Part shown: one piece after another, positions 27,601 to 35,807 of the stretch | Numbering within the stretch: the first letter of the stretch is position 1 | Layout of the letters: each line of letters opens with the position of its first letter | Assembly: GCA_031254035.1 (NCBI GenBank) | Contig: JAIRVF010000069.1 | Location: 62,001 to 126,000 of the forward strand | DNA from: Paenibacillus sp. | GTDB taxonomy: Bacteria; Bacillota; Bacilli; Paenibacillales; Paenibacillaceae | Reading direction: 5' to 3' | DNA length: 64,000 bases | Translations under genes and position numbers: made by a program | The notes under the pieces: generated by a model | What the model was told of the DNA's origin: nothing | Database searches by the model: none | What the model saw: only the letters and a program-made list of their open reading frames with translations

Positions 27601-28739
27601 CAATAATGTTCCAGGTCGCTGAAATCCACTGCACCCCGCTTACGTTTTTCCGACTCGTAACGTTCTCCGAATTGAATGACAAGTTCAGCCAGCTCCTTCA
27701 TTAGGGGAGCCGCTTCATTCAGTTCCTTCAAAAATGCGTCAGCGGGACGGCCAAACAGTGCACCGCGCAAATCATTAGCCGTCTTCTTGACGGCGTCACG
27801 CAATTCCTTGACGCGTTCCTGCAGTTGCGGGTCCGTCTCATCCTTCCGCACACTCTTCAGCTTGCCAAAGGAGATCCCCTGAAATATCTCGTAAAGCTCT
27901 TCCCAGGAACGGTTCTCCATGGCATCCTGCAGGGTGCGGATCATATCGAGGTCGGCATTCAGATTATCCACGTATGCACCGGGTCCGCCTGGAGCCATCG
28001 CGAGCCCGTGCGCTTGTATAAGCAGCCCTTCCGCACCAGCTAGGGCCAGGCGAGCATCCTTCAGGATGCTTTGAACCCAAGCGGTTTGTCCGAGGCTCGC
28101 CGAGTTCTTGATCTCAAAGGATTTAGCCATGCTCCTTAACCACTGGTCCGGCCAGGCATGACTGCGCGAAAAGTCATACAGTTTCTGAACAAGAAGATGC
28201 ATGGCGTCATCGCTGCGTTCTCCGCTGAACCAGTCCACCAGCCGGATAAAATCGCTGCCTTCCCCTTCCACGCCGTATTTCTCCTCAAAAAGCCCGTCCA
28301 TGATTTCTTGGCGAAGAAGCTCCGCTTCGTTTTCATTGATAATCCGAAAATTTGGATCGAGAGGAATCATCTGATAGTACCGCCGTATAACCTCTAGACA
28401 AAAGGAATGCAGCGTCGTGATAGACGCGCGGCCTAGCAACGACAACTGGCGGCGCAAGTGCACATTATCGGGATCCTTTTCGAGCTGCTGATCCAGTGCT
28501 TCGCGGATACGCTCCCGCATCTCCGCCGCCGCGGCTTTAGTAAAGGTTGCAACGAGCAGGCGGTCCACGCTGAATCCCTGCCCGGTGTCCATGATTTTAC
28601 GGATAATCCGTTCCACAAGTACGGCGGTCTTGCCTGATCCGGCAGCGGCGGCAACAAGTATATGATCGCCGGTTTCCGTAATGGCCCTCCACTGATCATC
28701 GCTCCATTGGCTGCCTTCGGGTTTAGGTAATAAGCTCAA
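24690..28739 (-). CDS. addA: ATP-dependent helicase/nuclease subunit A
   Basis: AddA is the UvrD-like helicase and nuclease subunit of AddAB, the Gram-positive RecBCD counterpart that resects double-strand breaks. The start is placed at a TTG (28739) that overlaps the addB stop as TTGA and follows GGAGGAGAAACAAC; an upstream in-frame ATG at 28778 lies deep in addB. That gives 1349 residues. Walker A AAAGSGKTAVLVER is near 28-41, LLDEYQDTNSVQ is near residue 417, and IMTIHKSKGLEFPVV is near 870. The C-terminal RecB-type nuclease has LVLVDYKTDRV near 1285. Confidence 0.95.
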   Translation of the reverse strand: MSLLPKPEGSQWSDDQWRAITETGDHILVAAAAGSGKTAVLVERIIRKIMDTGQGFSVDRLLVATFTKAAAAEMRERIREALDQQLEKDPDNVHLRRQLSLLGRASITTLHSFCLEVIRRYYQMIPLDPNFRIINENEAELLRQEIMDGLFEEKYGVEGEGSDFIRLVDWFSGERSDDAMHLLVQKLYDFSRSHAWPDQWLRSMAKSFEIKNSASLGQTAWVQSILKDARLALAGAEGLLIQAHGLAMAPGGPGAYVDNLNADLDMIRTLQDAMENRSWEELYEIFQGISFGKLKSVRKDETDPQLQERVKELRDAVKKTANDLRGALFGRPADAFLKELNEAAPLMKELAELVIQFGERYESEKRKRGAVDFSDLEHYCLRILLHRDSTPDNPMPSDAAMEYREQFDEVLLDEYQDTNSVQETIVNLISRDLPGNRFMVGDVKQSIYRFRLAEPGLFLDKYRRYNSTGGSGIRIDLARNFRSRMEVVDAVNVIFRQIMNETVAEIGYDERAELVCGASFPEVERNQEGGDLNPYAPELLLIDRAGKGPSADEELPEGDGEGLIQESEMLEMETAQLEARAIAQKIRNMMGETAAKPLLVYDKGLKQMRPVEYGDMVILLRSAYIWGPLIMEELKQLGIPADGEQSRGYFQATEVEVMLSLLQIIDNPQQDIPLAGVLRSPIVGLTEEELAQIRLVQNGSFYDALAASARLGTEAEDNEVVGELAQAKAEAAAVLEMTHHEVHDNVIDLSDVSVLGTDLGIPPKLRYKIHDFMKQLQSWRDASRKDSLGDLIWRVYRETGYLDWVGGLPGGVERQNNLKALHDRAVQFEHTTSSRGLFRFLTFVSRLRDRGGDLGGGSGAEHKDNAVRIMTIHKSKGLEFPVVFLAGMSKTFNQQDLNASFLMHKELGYGPKFVDEEKRVSFPTLANLAIRRRSQLELLAEEMRVLYVGLTRPKEKLFLIGTVKDLNKKVSSWAQVLEQTEYTLPDYLLARGRSYIDWVGPALIRHPGAANLRELMGLGISVSPVLSSDPSAWKVSVLTADTLSLAALGGWEDEEESTPERKERLQALQERRPVEVEDVEDVPYETQIGSRLNWQYPFETVTKLAAKTSVSEMKKLLTLQDQPSENWIEAENLHKELSESSAFTLPLRRPKFMEQNALTPTERGTVYHTLMQHIPLGQGQVDIVVVEETVARLVERELLTREQAAIIRPEEITMFFAAEVGERLQSAEWIAREMPFSYGLTAEDAHKGLFSRRDINLLGNDDLFEISTLNGETVLIQGVVDCLFRQEGKLVLVDYKTDRVLEHKGGLSTLTEQYRFQLNLYARALEDILQEEICEKWLYFFDGGQAVRL

Positions 28740-31700
28740 GTTGTTTCTCCTCCTTTTCGCTCGGATAGCAGCTCCCATACCTGCGATTTATCCGGTTTTC
28801 CAAGCAGATGATAATGATTGCCCTCTACCGCCTCATCAAATTGGCAAACGGGCTTAAATGAGCAAAACGTGCAGGCGGTTTCCTGCTGAATACGGTATGG
28901 CTCTATTTTGACATCGCCTTCTGTAATCCGCGTTCCGATGGTCTCAATGTTATGCCGGACAGAGCTAAGCAGATCTTCCCACTGCTCTGTACTCGCAACC
29001 GACGCGCTGCTATAGAAGCTTCCATCCGCCTTAACGGCAACAGGTAATATGGATGAGTGACCCTTATCGAGGGATGTATCCATTAAGGATACGATATCCC
29101 GGTCAGCCATCAGCAAGCCTTTCATTTTGAAACGCTTCAGCAATTCCTCCGCCGCCTGTTCCATCGTCATGCCGTTAGCTGATTGCAAAATCGGATCATG
29201 CACATGAAAATATAGCGTTCCGGCGGGCAGCGCTTTGCTGCCCAGCCAATGTTCCGCATAAGTCAGCAAGACGTCCAGATAGGTAAGCATTTGCAGCGCC
29301 AATCCGTAATACACTTCATGCAATTTGAGGTCCTTTTGTCCGGACTTGTAGTCAATCACGCGCAGCAGCAGCCCGTCTTCTCCTTGTGCCATATCTACGC
29401 GATCGATCCGGCCGACGACCTCCATCACCGATCCGTTGTCGAGCTGAAAAGTGAGCGGCGGCAACGGTTTTCCTGGACCGAAATCCAGCTCCAAGCCTAC
29501 TGGCTCAAAGCTGCCCCGCCGCGCATGTTCGCCAAGGATGACGGACGCTCTTCCAACAATATTTTTCAGCTTGCGCGAAATGTATCCGTATCTTTTCGAG
29601 CTAAGCAGAATTTCACCTTGAAGCATCGGAGCGAGCCGCTCCACGGTCATCTCTGCTTCCCTTCGGCACTCCTCGGCCGTAAGGCTTCCCCAACTGCGCT
29701 GCTGCTCCTTCAGACTGACAGCCATCGCGCTGAGAGCGGCATGGAAAAGCTGGCCGATGTCAGGCGCCTTCAGCCGATACAGCTGGCGTTCCTTCAGTTT
29801 TAGACCATGGGATGCAAAATGCGAAAACGGGCATGCCACAAATCGCTCCATTCGCGAAACGCTTGTACGGACTTTACTGCCGTACAGTCTGCGGCTGGTG
29901 CTCGGTGTAAGTGTCTTGGTCCCGTTCCGGTAAAACAGCGAGCGAAGCAGCATGTCCAGCGGACCGCGCCACTGTGGATCCTGCAGGTACCAGTTGTATA
30001 CGTTCCACCAGAGATCAGGCATCTTAGCACCTTGTCTCCATCTCCGAAGCTGTACAATAAGCTGGCTGAGCGTCTGGCGTGGATGCTCAATATAGACTTT
30101 ATGCTCGGAGGCATTACCATCCACTTCGGGTTGCGCTGACAACGACTTCACTTTGAGCCCTGGGTACATCTTGGTCAAATGACGGACCACCTCCGATGGC
30201 AGAAGCTCCTTGCCTTCGTCATCAGCGGCGGGATAGCTGATCCAGACATGCCCGCTTGCAGATGTGAGGGCGTTATAGATAAGGAACCGCTCATCTAGCA
30301 GCTTGCGCGATATTCCTGGAGCCAGTTCCATACCGGTATCCGCGAGCACGGAGCGCTCCTGCTCGGTAATAATACCGTCTTCCTGATATACCGCAGGGAT
30401 CACACCGTCATTAACCCCAAGTAAAAAGACATATTTAATACCGCTCGTGCGGGTACGGTCCATCGTTCCGACCAAAACTTGATCCAGCGAAGGGGGCACC
30501 AGTCCCAGCTTCAGCTCGCTTAGTCCGGTTTCCAAAATGCCGGCAAACAGGTCGAACGCCATTTTTTCCGTGCCCATCATTTCGACAATTTGGTCCAGCA
30601 AATCAAGAACTTCTCCCCACAGCTGCCGATGCTCTCTGGCGGCCTCCGGGCGGCCGTTTTGCAGCGCCTCACGACTCCACAAATCCAGCTTCTGTGGGAT
30701 GTCCGCCTCCTCGAGTAACCCATACACCGCGGCGCTCATTTCCCGGGCTGTCTTGGCGCGCCGGATCCTTTTATCAAAAGCCGATAGCGGTGTTGCAACG
30801 GCGCTCCGGCAGCGCTCGAGCAGCTCCAGTATCTCCTCTGGCGTCTTCTGCTGCGAGGATCCACCCTCTTCCAGGGATAAACTCGGAACACCTTTCCATG
30901 GACGTCCGTCTGTCCAGCGGTAGCCCTGTATGCCGCTCGCAAGCGCATAGTTTTCAAGACGGTCCATATCCTCGCGCGTCAGTGATCCGTCTAGCGGAAG
31001 TAGCAGATCGCTTTTTACACACCGGAATACATCCTCATGCCTCCAGAAACGCCGGATCACATCAAGCGCGGCACGCACGAATTCGACCAGCGGATGATGA
31101 AGTTCGCTTCTTTTCTGATCCAGGAACAGCGGAACGCCGTAATCTTGAAAAAGCGGCATAACAAGATGTTCGTAATCCCCAAGATTACGGACAAACACAG
31201 CCATTTCCCTGAAGCGGACGCCTTCTTCACGGGCGAGCCTTATCATCTCCCGCAGCGCGCCTTCAACTTCCGCCCGGCGCCCCGACGCCTGGTGAATGGA
31301 AATACCGTTCGTGTCTTGCAACGAAGCAACCTGATAACGCAGTCGCCGATCATACCCCCGTTCCAGATGAGCTAGCACCGGGTTTTCCTGAAAGCGAGGC
31401 AGTACAGGCGGTGAAAGTACGGTATGGTCCATTTCAAGACCAAGGTCTTCCGCCATACCTCTCAGCTTGATATAAGTCATCGCTGTCGGATGAAACAAGT
31501 CCAGCTCATGCGGCATATGTGATCCTTCATAAAGCTTGTCTAGCGTCAGCGAAACGGTAACGGATCCTGCATGAACCATCAACTGCGCAATGACTTGAAG
31601 CTCCTGCGGAGTGAATCCATGGAAACCGTCAATCCATATGTCTGCATCCTTCAGATAACCTGAGTCTTTGACCGCGTCAGTCAACCGGATTAAATGGTCT

Positions 31701-32248
31701 TCCTCATCCATGTACAGCGGAGATAATTCATGCTCAAAATCTCTATACACCGTCCACAAATCCTCAAGCTTGCTGCGGAGAATCGGCGTGGCGCCCGGCA
31801 TAGCCGCCATCTGATCCAGTACCTGCTTCACGGCAGAGGAATCAATGCAGTACCGCTTCATTTCGTTATACACGTCGCTCAATCTGCCGACAAACCCAAG
31901 CTGCTCCCCCGAAGCACCAAAAAGCTTCAGCTCATCCTTCCGGTGCTGAATAATTTTGTAAAGCAGCATCTTTTTACCCTCATCGCTAATGGCGACGCGC
32001 GCCGCTCCACCGGTTTCCTGCATCACACGGTAAGCCAAGCGGCGGAAGCTCAGCACCTGGGCCCTCACGCTTCCCTTGATCCGCCCCGTCGTGACCAGCC
32101 CGTGCTCCGCTTGAAAAGAGCCCTGTTCCGGAACCAGCAAGATCATCGTCTTCCCTTGCGGAGCTTTCTCCAGCCTGGATGAAATATCTTCAAGAATAGT
32201 TGTCGTTTTTCCGCTTCCTGAACGCCCGATTAGAAATTGAACCGGCAT
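28736..32248 (-). CDS. addB: ATP-dependent nuclease subunit B
   Basis: AddB is the 1170-residue partner of AddA. It has a helicase-like fold that reads Chi-type sequences and a second nuclease domain. Walker A GRSGSGKTTT is at residues 8-17. The C-terminal nuclease shows LLLRVIDYKSGQKDLKL near 980. The iron-sulfur cluster cysteines are visible as one in ACPFSHFASHG (near residue 810) and three in CTFCSFKPVC (near 1130). It is the first gene of the addB-addA-(sbcD-sbcC) set. Its ribosome site is AAGGAGGAGAG. Confidence 0.95.
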   Translation of the reverse strand: MPVQFLIGRSGSGKTTTILEDISSRLEKAPQGKTMILLVPEQGSFQAEHGLVTTGRIKGSVRAQVLSFRRLAYRVMQETGGAARVAISDEGKKMLLYKIIQHRKDELKLFGASGEQLGFVGRLSDVYNEMKRYCIDSSAVKQVLDQMAAMPGATPILRSKLEDLWTVYRDFEHELSPLYMDEEDHLIRLTDAVKDSGYLKDADIWIDGFHGFTPQELQVIAQLMVHAGSVTVSLTLDKLYEGSHMPHELDLFHPTAMTYIKLRGMAEDLGLEMDHTVLSPPVLPRFQENPVLAHLERGYDRRLRYQVASLQDTNGISIHQASGRRAEVEGALREMIRLAREEGVRFREMAVFVRNLGDYEHLVMPLFQDYGVPLFLDQKRSELHHPLVEFVRAALDVIRRFWRHEDVFRCVKSDLLLPLDGSLTREDMDRLENYALASGIQGYRWTDGRPWKGVPSLSLEEGGSSQQKTPEEILELLERCRSAVATPLSAFDKRIRRAKTAREMSAAVYGLLEEADIPQKLDLWSREALQNGRPEAAREHRQLWGEVLDLLDQIVEMMGTEKMAFDLFAGILETGLSELKLGLVPPSLDQVLVGTMDRTRTSGIKYVFLLGVNDGVIPAVYQEDGIITEQERSVLADTGMELAPGISRKLLDERFLIYNALTSASGHVWISYPAADDEGKELLPSEVVRHLTKMYPGLKVKSLSAQPEVDGNASEHKVYIEHPRQTLSQLIVQLRRWRQGAKMPDLWWNVYNWYLQDPQWRGPLDMLLRSLFYRNGTKTLTPSTSRRLYGSKVRTSVSRMERFVACPFSHFASHGLKLKERQLYRLKAPDIGQLFHAALSAMAVSLKEQQRSWGSLTAEECRREAEMTVERLAPMLQGEILLSSKRYGYISRKLKNIVGRASVILGEHARRGSFEPVGLELDFGPGKPLPPLTFQLDNGSVMEVVGRIDRVDMAQGEDGLLLRVIDYKSGQKDLKLHEVYYGLALQMLTYLDVLLTYAEHWLGSKALPAGTLYFHVHDPILQSANGMTMEQAAEELLKRFKMKGLLMADRDIVSLMDTSLDKGHSSILPVAVKADGSFYSSASVASTEQWEDLLSSVRHNIETIGTRITEGDVKIEPYRIQQETACTFCSFKPVCQFDEAVEGNHYHLLGKPDKSQVWELLSERKGGETT

Positions 32249-32350
32249 AATGCTCTCCTCCTTAATTTATGTATTCCGAAAATATTGCCAAAGACTTATC
32301 CTTATCGAATCTCCTAAATTTGTAAATCTATGAAATATAGCTGCCTTTAA

Positions 32351-32601
32351 GGCTCAATACTGAAATTAGTTCTTGACATTATGCGAGGGGGCCGCTACGG
32401 ATACGGATCGTTCTTCCGTTCGCTGTTGTCTCCAAATTTCTTGATTTTATTTTAAAAAGGTAGAAATTCGGAGACAGCGTATGCTTCCGATGCTAGCTTT
32501 CCTCCGGAAAGCTTTCAGGCGACCGCTACCGCTTCTTCAGATCGATTCCGTCCCCTCCGCTACTTTCACTTTTTTTCAAGCACTAATCATGATGTTGAGC
32601 C
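32351..32601 (+). repeat. MITE-like intergenic repeat, family A (full copy)
   Basis: This is an element of about 251 bases with imperfect terminal inverted repeats. The left end reads GGCTCAATACTGAAATTAGT; the right end, read inward on the other strand, is GGCTCAACATCATGATTAGT. An internal inverted pair (CTCCAAATTTCT and AGAAATTCGGAG) and the short palindrome TTTCCTCCGGAAA lie between. A second near-full copy is at 44711-44934, with partial copies at 19718, 33024 and 57801. No open frame of note lies inside. It sits upstream of addB in a gap of about 1 kb. Confidence 0.75.
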
Positions 32602-32775
32602 GCAAACTATTAACAAAAATATATTTCAGTATATCATAACGACGATTTAACAGAACATATATTCCTATCAAACGTCTGATTCTATTAATCTTAATGCAAA
32701 GCTCACATTATTTTATCACTAATTTTTATGAAGAGTTTAACGGTAATGATTGGTGCTAGGGAGAAAGACATTAAA

Positions 32776-33022
32776 AAAGGGACTATCACAAAAGTATATT
32801 TCGATCTATTGCCGCGCTATTTCGTCCGTCGCTGAATAGGCTGAAGTAAAGATGGAAGATGCTGTCATTGAGTTGGTTGACGACGGCATTGACAACGCGA
32901 GCTAGGTGATAAGGTGGAATATCTTCTTCTAAATCCATAGGCAGGCAAAGTTGATCCATGGCTCGGTTTCTTTTTGTGTTTTTTATATGGAGACCCACGA
33001 AGCAGCGGAGAGAACGAGGCAA
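32776..33022 (-). pseudogene. remnant of an IS1182-type transposase gene
   Basis: A 78-codon frame on the minus strand contains NTKRNRAMDQLCLPMDLEEDI followed by a PPYHLARVVNAVVNQLNDSIF segment. This resembles the start of IS1182-type transposases. After about 55 matching residues the frame turns into unrelated sequence and stops, so the catalytic DDE part is gone. Just beyond, ACTTTTGTGATAGTCCC followed by TTTTTT (32797-32776) looks like an insertion-sequence end. This suggests a large internal deletion that left both tips. The family assignment is from memory of the motif. Confidence 0.55.
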
Positions 33023-33023
33023 T

Positions 33024-33108
33024 TCCGAAAAAACGATAGCGGTCGCCTAAAAACTTTTCGAAGAAAAGCTACATCGGAAGCATAAGCTTTGTCCCCGATA
33101 TATCTTCC
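33024..33108 (-). repeat. partial, inverted copy of repeat family A (central part)
   Basis: Read on the minus strand, this stretch follows the middle of the copy at 32351: GGGGACAAAGCTTATGCTTC, then GCTTTTCTTCGAAAAG and GGCGACCGCTATCG, in the same order with several substitutions. It lies directly beside the transposase remnant. Together with the + copy at 32351 it brackets the remnant in inverted orientation. Confidence 0.6.
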
Positions 33109-33187
33109 TTTAAGATGAATTCAGGATATTCGGGGACGGGTAGCGATTGGAGGAATGCTTCGTTCCGCAGCGTCCTTATAACAGACA

Positions 33188-33240
33188 AAGGAGCCGCCCT
33201 GGGTCAAGTGACCTACGGAGACGACTCCTTCGCCTTTCAA
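33188..33240 (-). terminator. possible terminator of the 33244-34617 methyltransferase gene
   Basis: On the minus strand AAGGAGTCGTCTCCGTAGG starts an arm that pairs through GGCGGCTCCTT, directly after the stop codon. The U-run is poor (TTTGTCTG), so the call is weak. Confidence 0.4.
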
Positions 33241-33243
33241 TTC

Positions 33244-34617
33244 TTAAAAAGTTCTACTTCTCACTTCAAAAATCGCGAATTTCAAGTAATGCCCTTCATC
33301 CACCCCGAGAATTTGCGGATGGTCCTTGCCCGCGGCTCGCCATTCGATCAACCGCAGAATTTTACCGGCGTCAGCCGCCGCCTCCTGAATGGTCGCAAGG
33401 AACAGGTCCGGGCGCATATGGTACGAGCAGCTTGCAGTCACCAGATACCCGCCTTCGTTAACCAACTTCATGCCATGCAGATTAATATCCTTATACCCTC
33501 TGCAAGCGCCTTTGACGGCGCTTTTGGTCTTGGCAAAAGCCGGTGGATCCAAAATGACCACATCCCAGGTTCTGCCGCCGCCCGCGGTCATTTTTTGTGA
33601 GGTGTCTACCTTGTCCGAAGAGCCAGTGGAACGCTTTTGTCTTTCCTCCAGTCCCTTGACCTGGGAACGCAGAAATTGAAACGCATCATCCACCACAAAC
33701 TCCACCCGGTCGCCAAAACCGTTAAGCTCCACGTTTTCGCGTGCGCTGTCGATCGCATGCTGCGAAATATCCAGACAGGTCACTTTTTTGGCTCCATATT
33801 TGCAGGCATGCAGCGTGAAGCTTCCCGTATGCGAAAAGCATTCCAATACCGTGGCTCCGTCCCAGTACGGGAATGTAACAACTTTACCGCTTTTGTTCAC
33901 CGGACGTTCCACGGTTTGCCCGTCTTCTTCAACTTTTTGCATAGCGATGCCGCTGCGTTCGCCCCAACCTGTCATGAGCGGTTCGATGGAAGCGCGGTTT
34001 TCCCGCTGGTCAAAGAAATATCCGGTCTTCTGTCCTTCTTCGATATCCACACGGACCAGAAGGCCGTTTTCCTGAACCGTTACATATCTTGGGCATTCGC
34101 CGTACACCGGTCCTTTCGTTTGCTCCAGACCTTCAAGCTCGCGTACGGGAACATCGCTCCGTTCATAGATGCCTCTCGGATTCATCACTTCAACCAGTGC
34201 GTCCACAATCTCCTTGCGGCGAGCATCCATGCCGAGCGTCAACAACTGGATAACCAGCACATCATCAAAACGGTCTACAATTAACCCTGGGAGAAAATCA
34301 GCCTCGCCGTATACAAGACGATAGGCATTTCCTTCCTTCAGGAAACGTTCCCGATGATTGAAGCAGCCAAGAAATCGTTCAGCAAAAAAGGGCTGGTCCA
34401 TTTGCTCGATTTCGCGATAGGAAACTACGCGAACCGTAATTTGCGACGCCGGATTGTAATAACCTGTCGCCAGATAACGTCCTTGATGGTTCAATACACG
34501 GACGAGAGCTCCGGGGTGCGGATTGCCGTCCACGGATTCAATTTCATTTTTATAGATCCAGGGATGCCCCTGCTCCAGCCTCTTTTTTCGGCCTTTTTGA
34601 AGAATGACGGTTGCCAA
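33244..34617 (-). CDS. class I SAM-dependent rRNA methyltransferase (RlmI-like)
   Basis: This protein of about 457 residues has the RlmI/RlmK layout. An N-terminal PUA domain (KGRKKRLEQGHPWIYKNEI, then GRYLATGYYNP) is followed by a central EEHEE-like region and a Rossmann methyltransferase domain. SAM motif I is ECFSHTGSFTLHA near 265, and motif IV is DPPAFAKTK near 360. Homologs methylate C5 of cytosine in 23S rRNA, but the target base cannot be read from sequence. The start is placed at the TTG at 34617 because AGGAG lies 8 bases before it; a GTG at 34626 overlaps that site. Confidence 0.85.
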   Translation of the reverse strand: MATVILQKGRKKRLEQGHPWIYKNEIESVDGNPHPGALVRVLNHQGRYLATGYYNPASQITVRVVSYREIEQMDQPFFAERFLGCFNHRERFLKEGNAYRLVYGEADFLPGLIVDRFDDVLVIQLLTLGMDARRKEIVDALVEVMNPRGIYERSDVPVRELEGLEQTKGPVYGECPRYVTVQENGLLVRVDIEEGQKTGYFFDQRENRASIEPLMTGWGERSGIAMQKVEEDGQTVERPVNKSGKVVTFPYWDGATVLECFSHTGSFTLHACKYGAKKVTCLDISQHAIDSARENVELNGFGDRVEFVVDDAFQFLRSQVKGLEERQKRSTGSSDKVDTSQKMTAGGGRTWDVVILDPPAFAKTKSAVKGACRGYKDINLHGMKLVNEGGYLVTASCSYHMRPDLFLATIQEAAADAGKILRLIEWRAAGKDHPQILGVDEGHYLKFAIFEVRSRTF

Positions 34618-34778
34618 CTTGTCCACTCCTACTCATGTGTTTCTAATATTAAAATTTTGCAAATGTTCGAATTGTATTCTAATCGATTCCTCCGCTGCCG
34701 GATGATCAAAGTCATGCCCGTCCCGTGTAGAACATATAAGTAATACATGGACAAGAACCTGTCAAAGGAGAACTCCCC

Positions 34779-35768
34779 ATGTTCAATACCGTTATTTTCC
34801 CTGTTATTTACGGGCTGGTCATCTTTCTGGCAGGTATGAAGGTGATGGAATCGGCGCTAGGTAGCTGGGCCGGTCCGCTACTTTCAGACTTTCTCAGAAA
34901 AGCAACCTCTTCCCCGCTCAAAGGCATGCTGTTTAGTACAGGCGTTACGGCGATACTACAAAGCAGCACGGCTGTTACGGTCCTGACGATGGGCCTCGTG
35001 AACGCTGGGCTGCTCACTTATGAACGGACACTTGGCATCATTTTGGGCAGCAATATCGGCACCTGCCTCACGACTGAGCTGATTGGGCTGCAAATCGGCC
35101 AAATCGCCTTGCCTATGCTGGGCATTTCCGGCGCAGTGTGGGCCATCGCGGTCATTGCCGAAGAATACAAGCCGTTCTTTATACGAACAAGCTCGCATCT
35201 AATGAAGCCAATCCAACTGACGGCCTTGGCTACGGCGGGTTTTGCCTTGGTCATGCTCGGCATCCGGGTCATGCAAATGATCGGTCCCGCTCTGGAAAAC
35301 ACCAGCATGTTCGGCTGGTTTATTGCACAAGCCACTCATAATGTATGGTGGGGCATTGCTGCCGGGGCGGTATTGACTGCATTGATGCACAGTAGCGCGG
35401 CTGTAATCAGCCTAGCCATAGCGCTCTCAGCCGCCGGAACTCTCCCGGTGGGTATAGGCATCGCTATCGTTCTCGGAGCCAATGTAGGCACCTGCGTAAC
35501 GGCGGTGATTGCCGCGATCGGCAGTACAAAATCCGGTCAGTTCGTGGCCTGGACGCATGTCGTACTTAACGTGGGCGGTGCGCTTTTGTTTATGCCATTT
35601 ATTCCGCAGCTGCAATGGATGTCTGCATTGTTATCCGCAGATAGCGGGGCCCAGATCGCTCATGCCCAAACATTATTCAATGTCATTTGTTCGGTTGCAG
35701 CACTGCCCCTGTGTTATTTGCCGGTTTGGACGAAGCCCACCCGCGCAACAAGGATTCCACCTCCTTGA
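34779..35768 (+). CDS. yqeW: Na/Pi cotransporter family protein (YqeW-like)
   Basis: This 329-residue membrane protein of the NptA/PNaS family is built from two inverted halves. Each half carries a paired-serine motif: LQSSTAVTVLTMGL near residue 52 and MHSSAAVISLAIALS near residue 204. A glycine/asparagine motif follows each (GSNIGTCLT near 91 and GANVGTCVT near 235). About eight membrane segments are predicted. The family moves phosphate with sodium, though some members carry other anions. Bacillus has yqeW next to yqeV (mtaB), as here, which supports the symbol. It is one of only three plus-strand genes. Ribosome site AAAGGAG. Confidence 0.88.
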   Translation: MFNTVIFPVIYGLVIFLAGMKVMESALGSWAGPLLSDFLRKATSSPLKGMLFSTGVTAILQSSTAVTVLTMGLVNAGLLTYERTLGIILGSNIGTCLTTELIGLQIGQIALPMLGISGAVWAIAVIAEEYKPFFIRTSSHLMKPIQLTALATAGFALVMLGIRVMQMIGPALENTSMFGWFIAQATHNVWWGIAAGAVLTALMHSSAAVISLAIALSAAGTLPVGIGIAIVLGANVGTCVTAVIAAIGSTKSGQFVAWTHVVLNVGGALLFMPFIPQLQWMSALLSADSGAQIAHAQTLFNVICSVAALPLCYLPVWTKPTRATRIPPP

Positions 35769-35792
35769 TTGCAAGGGAAGTGAAATCCTTGT
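35750..35792. terminator. possible shared terminator between yqeW and mtaB
   Basis: AAGGATTCCAC (35750-35760) pairs with GTGAAATCCTT (35780-35790) in the 39-base gap between two convergent genes, partly inside the yqeW end. The U-runs are short on both strands, so efficiency is doubtful. Confidence 0.4.
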
Positions 35793-35807
35793 TTGATCTG
35801 CTATATT

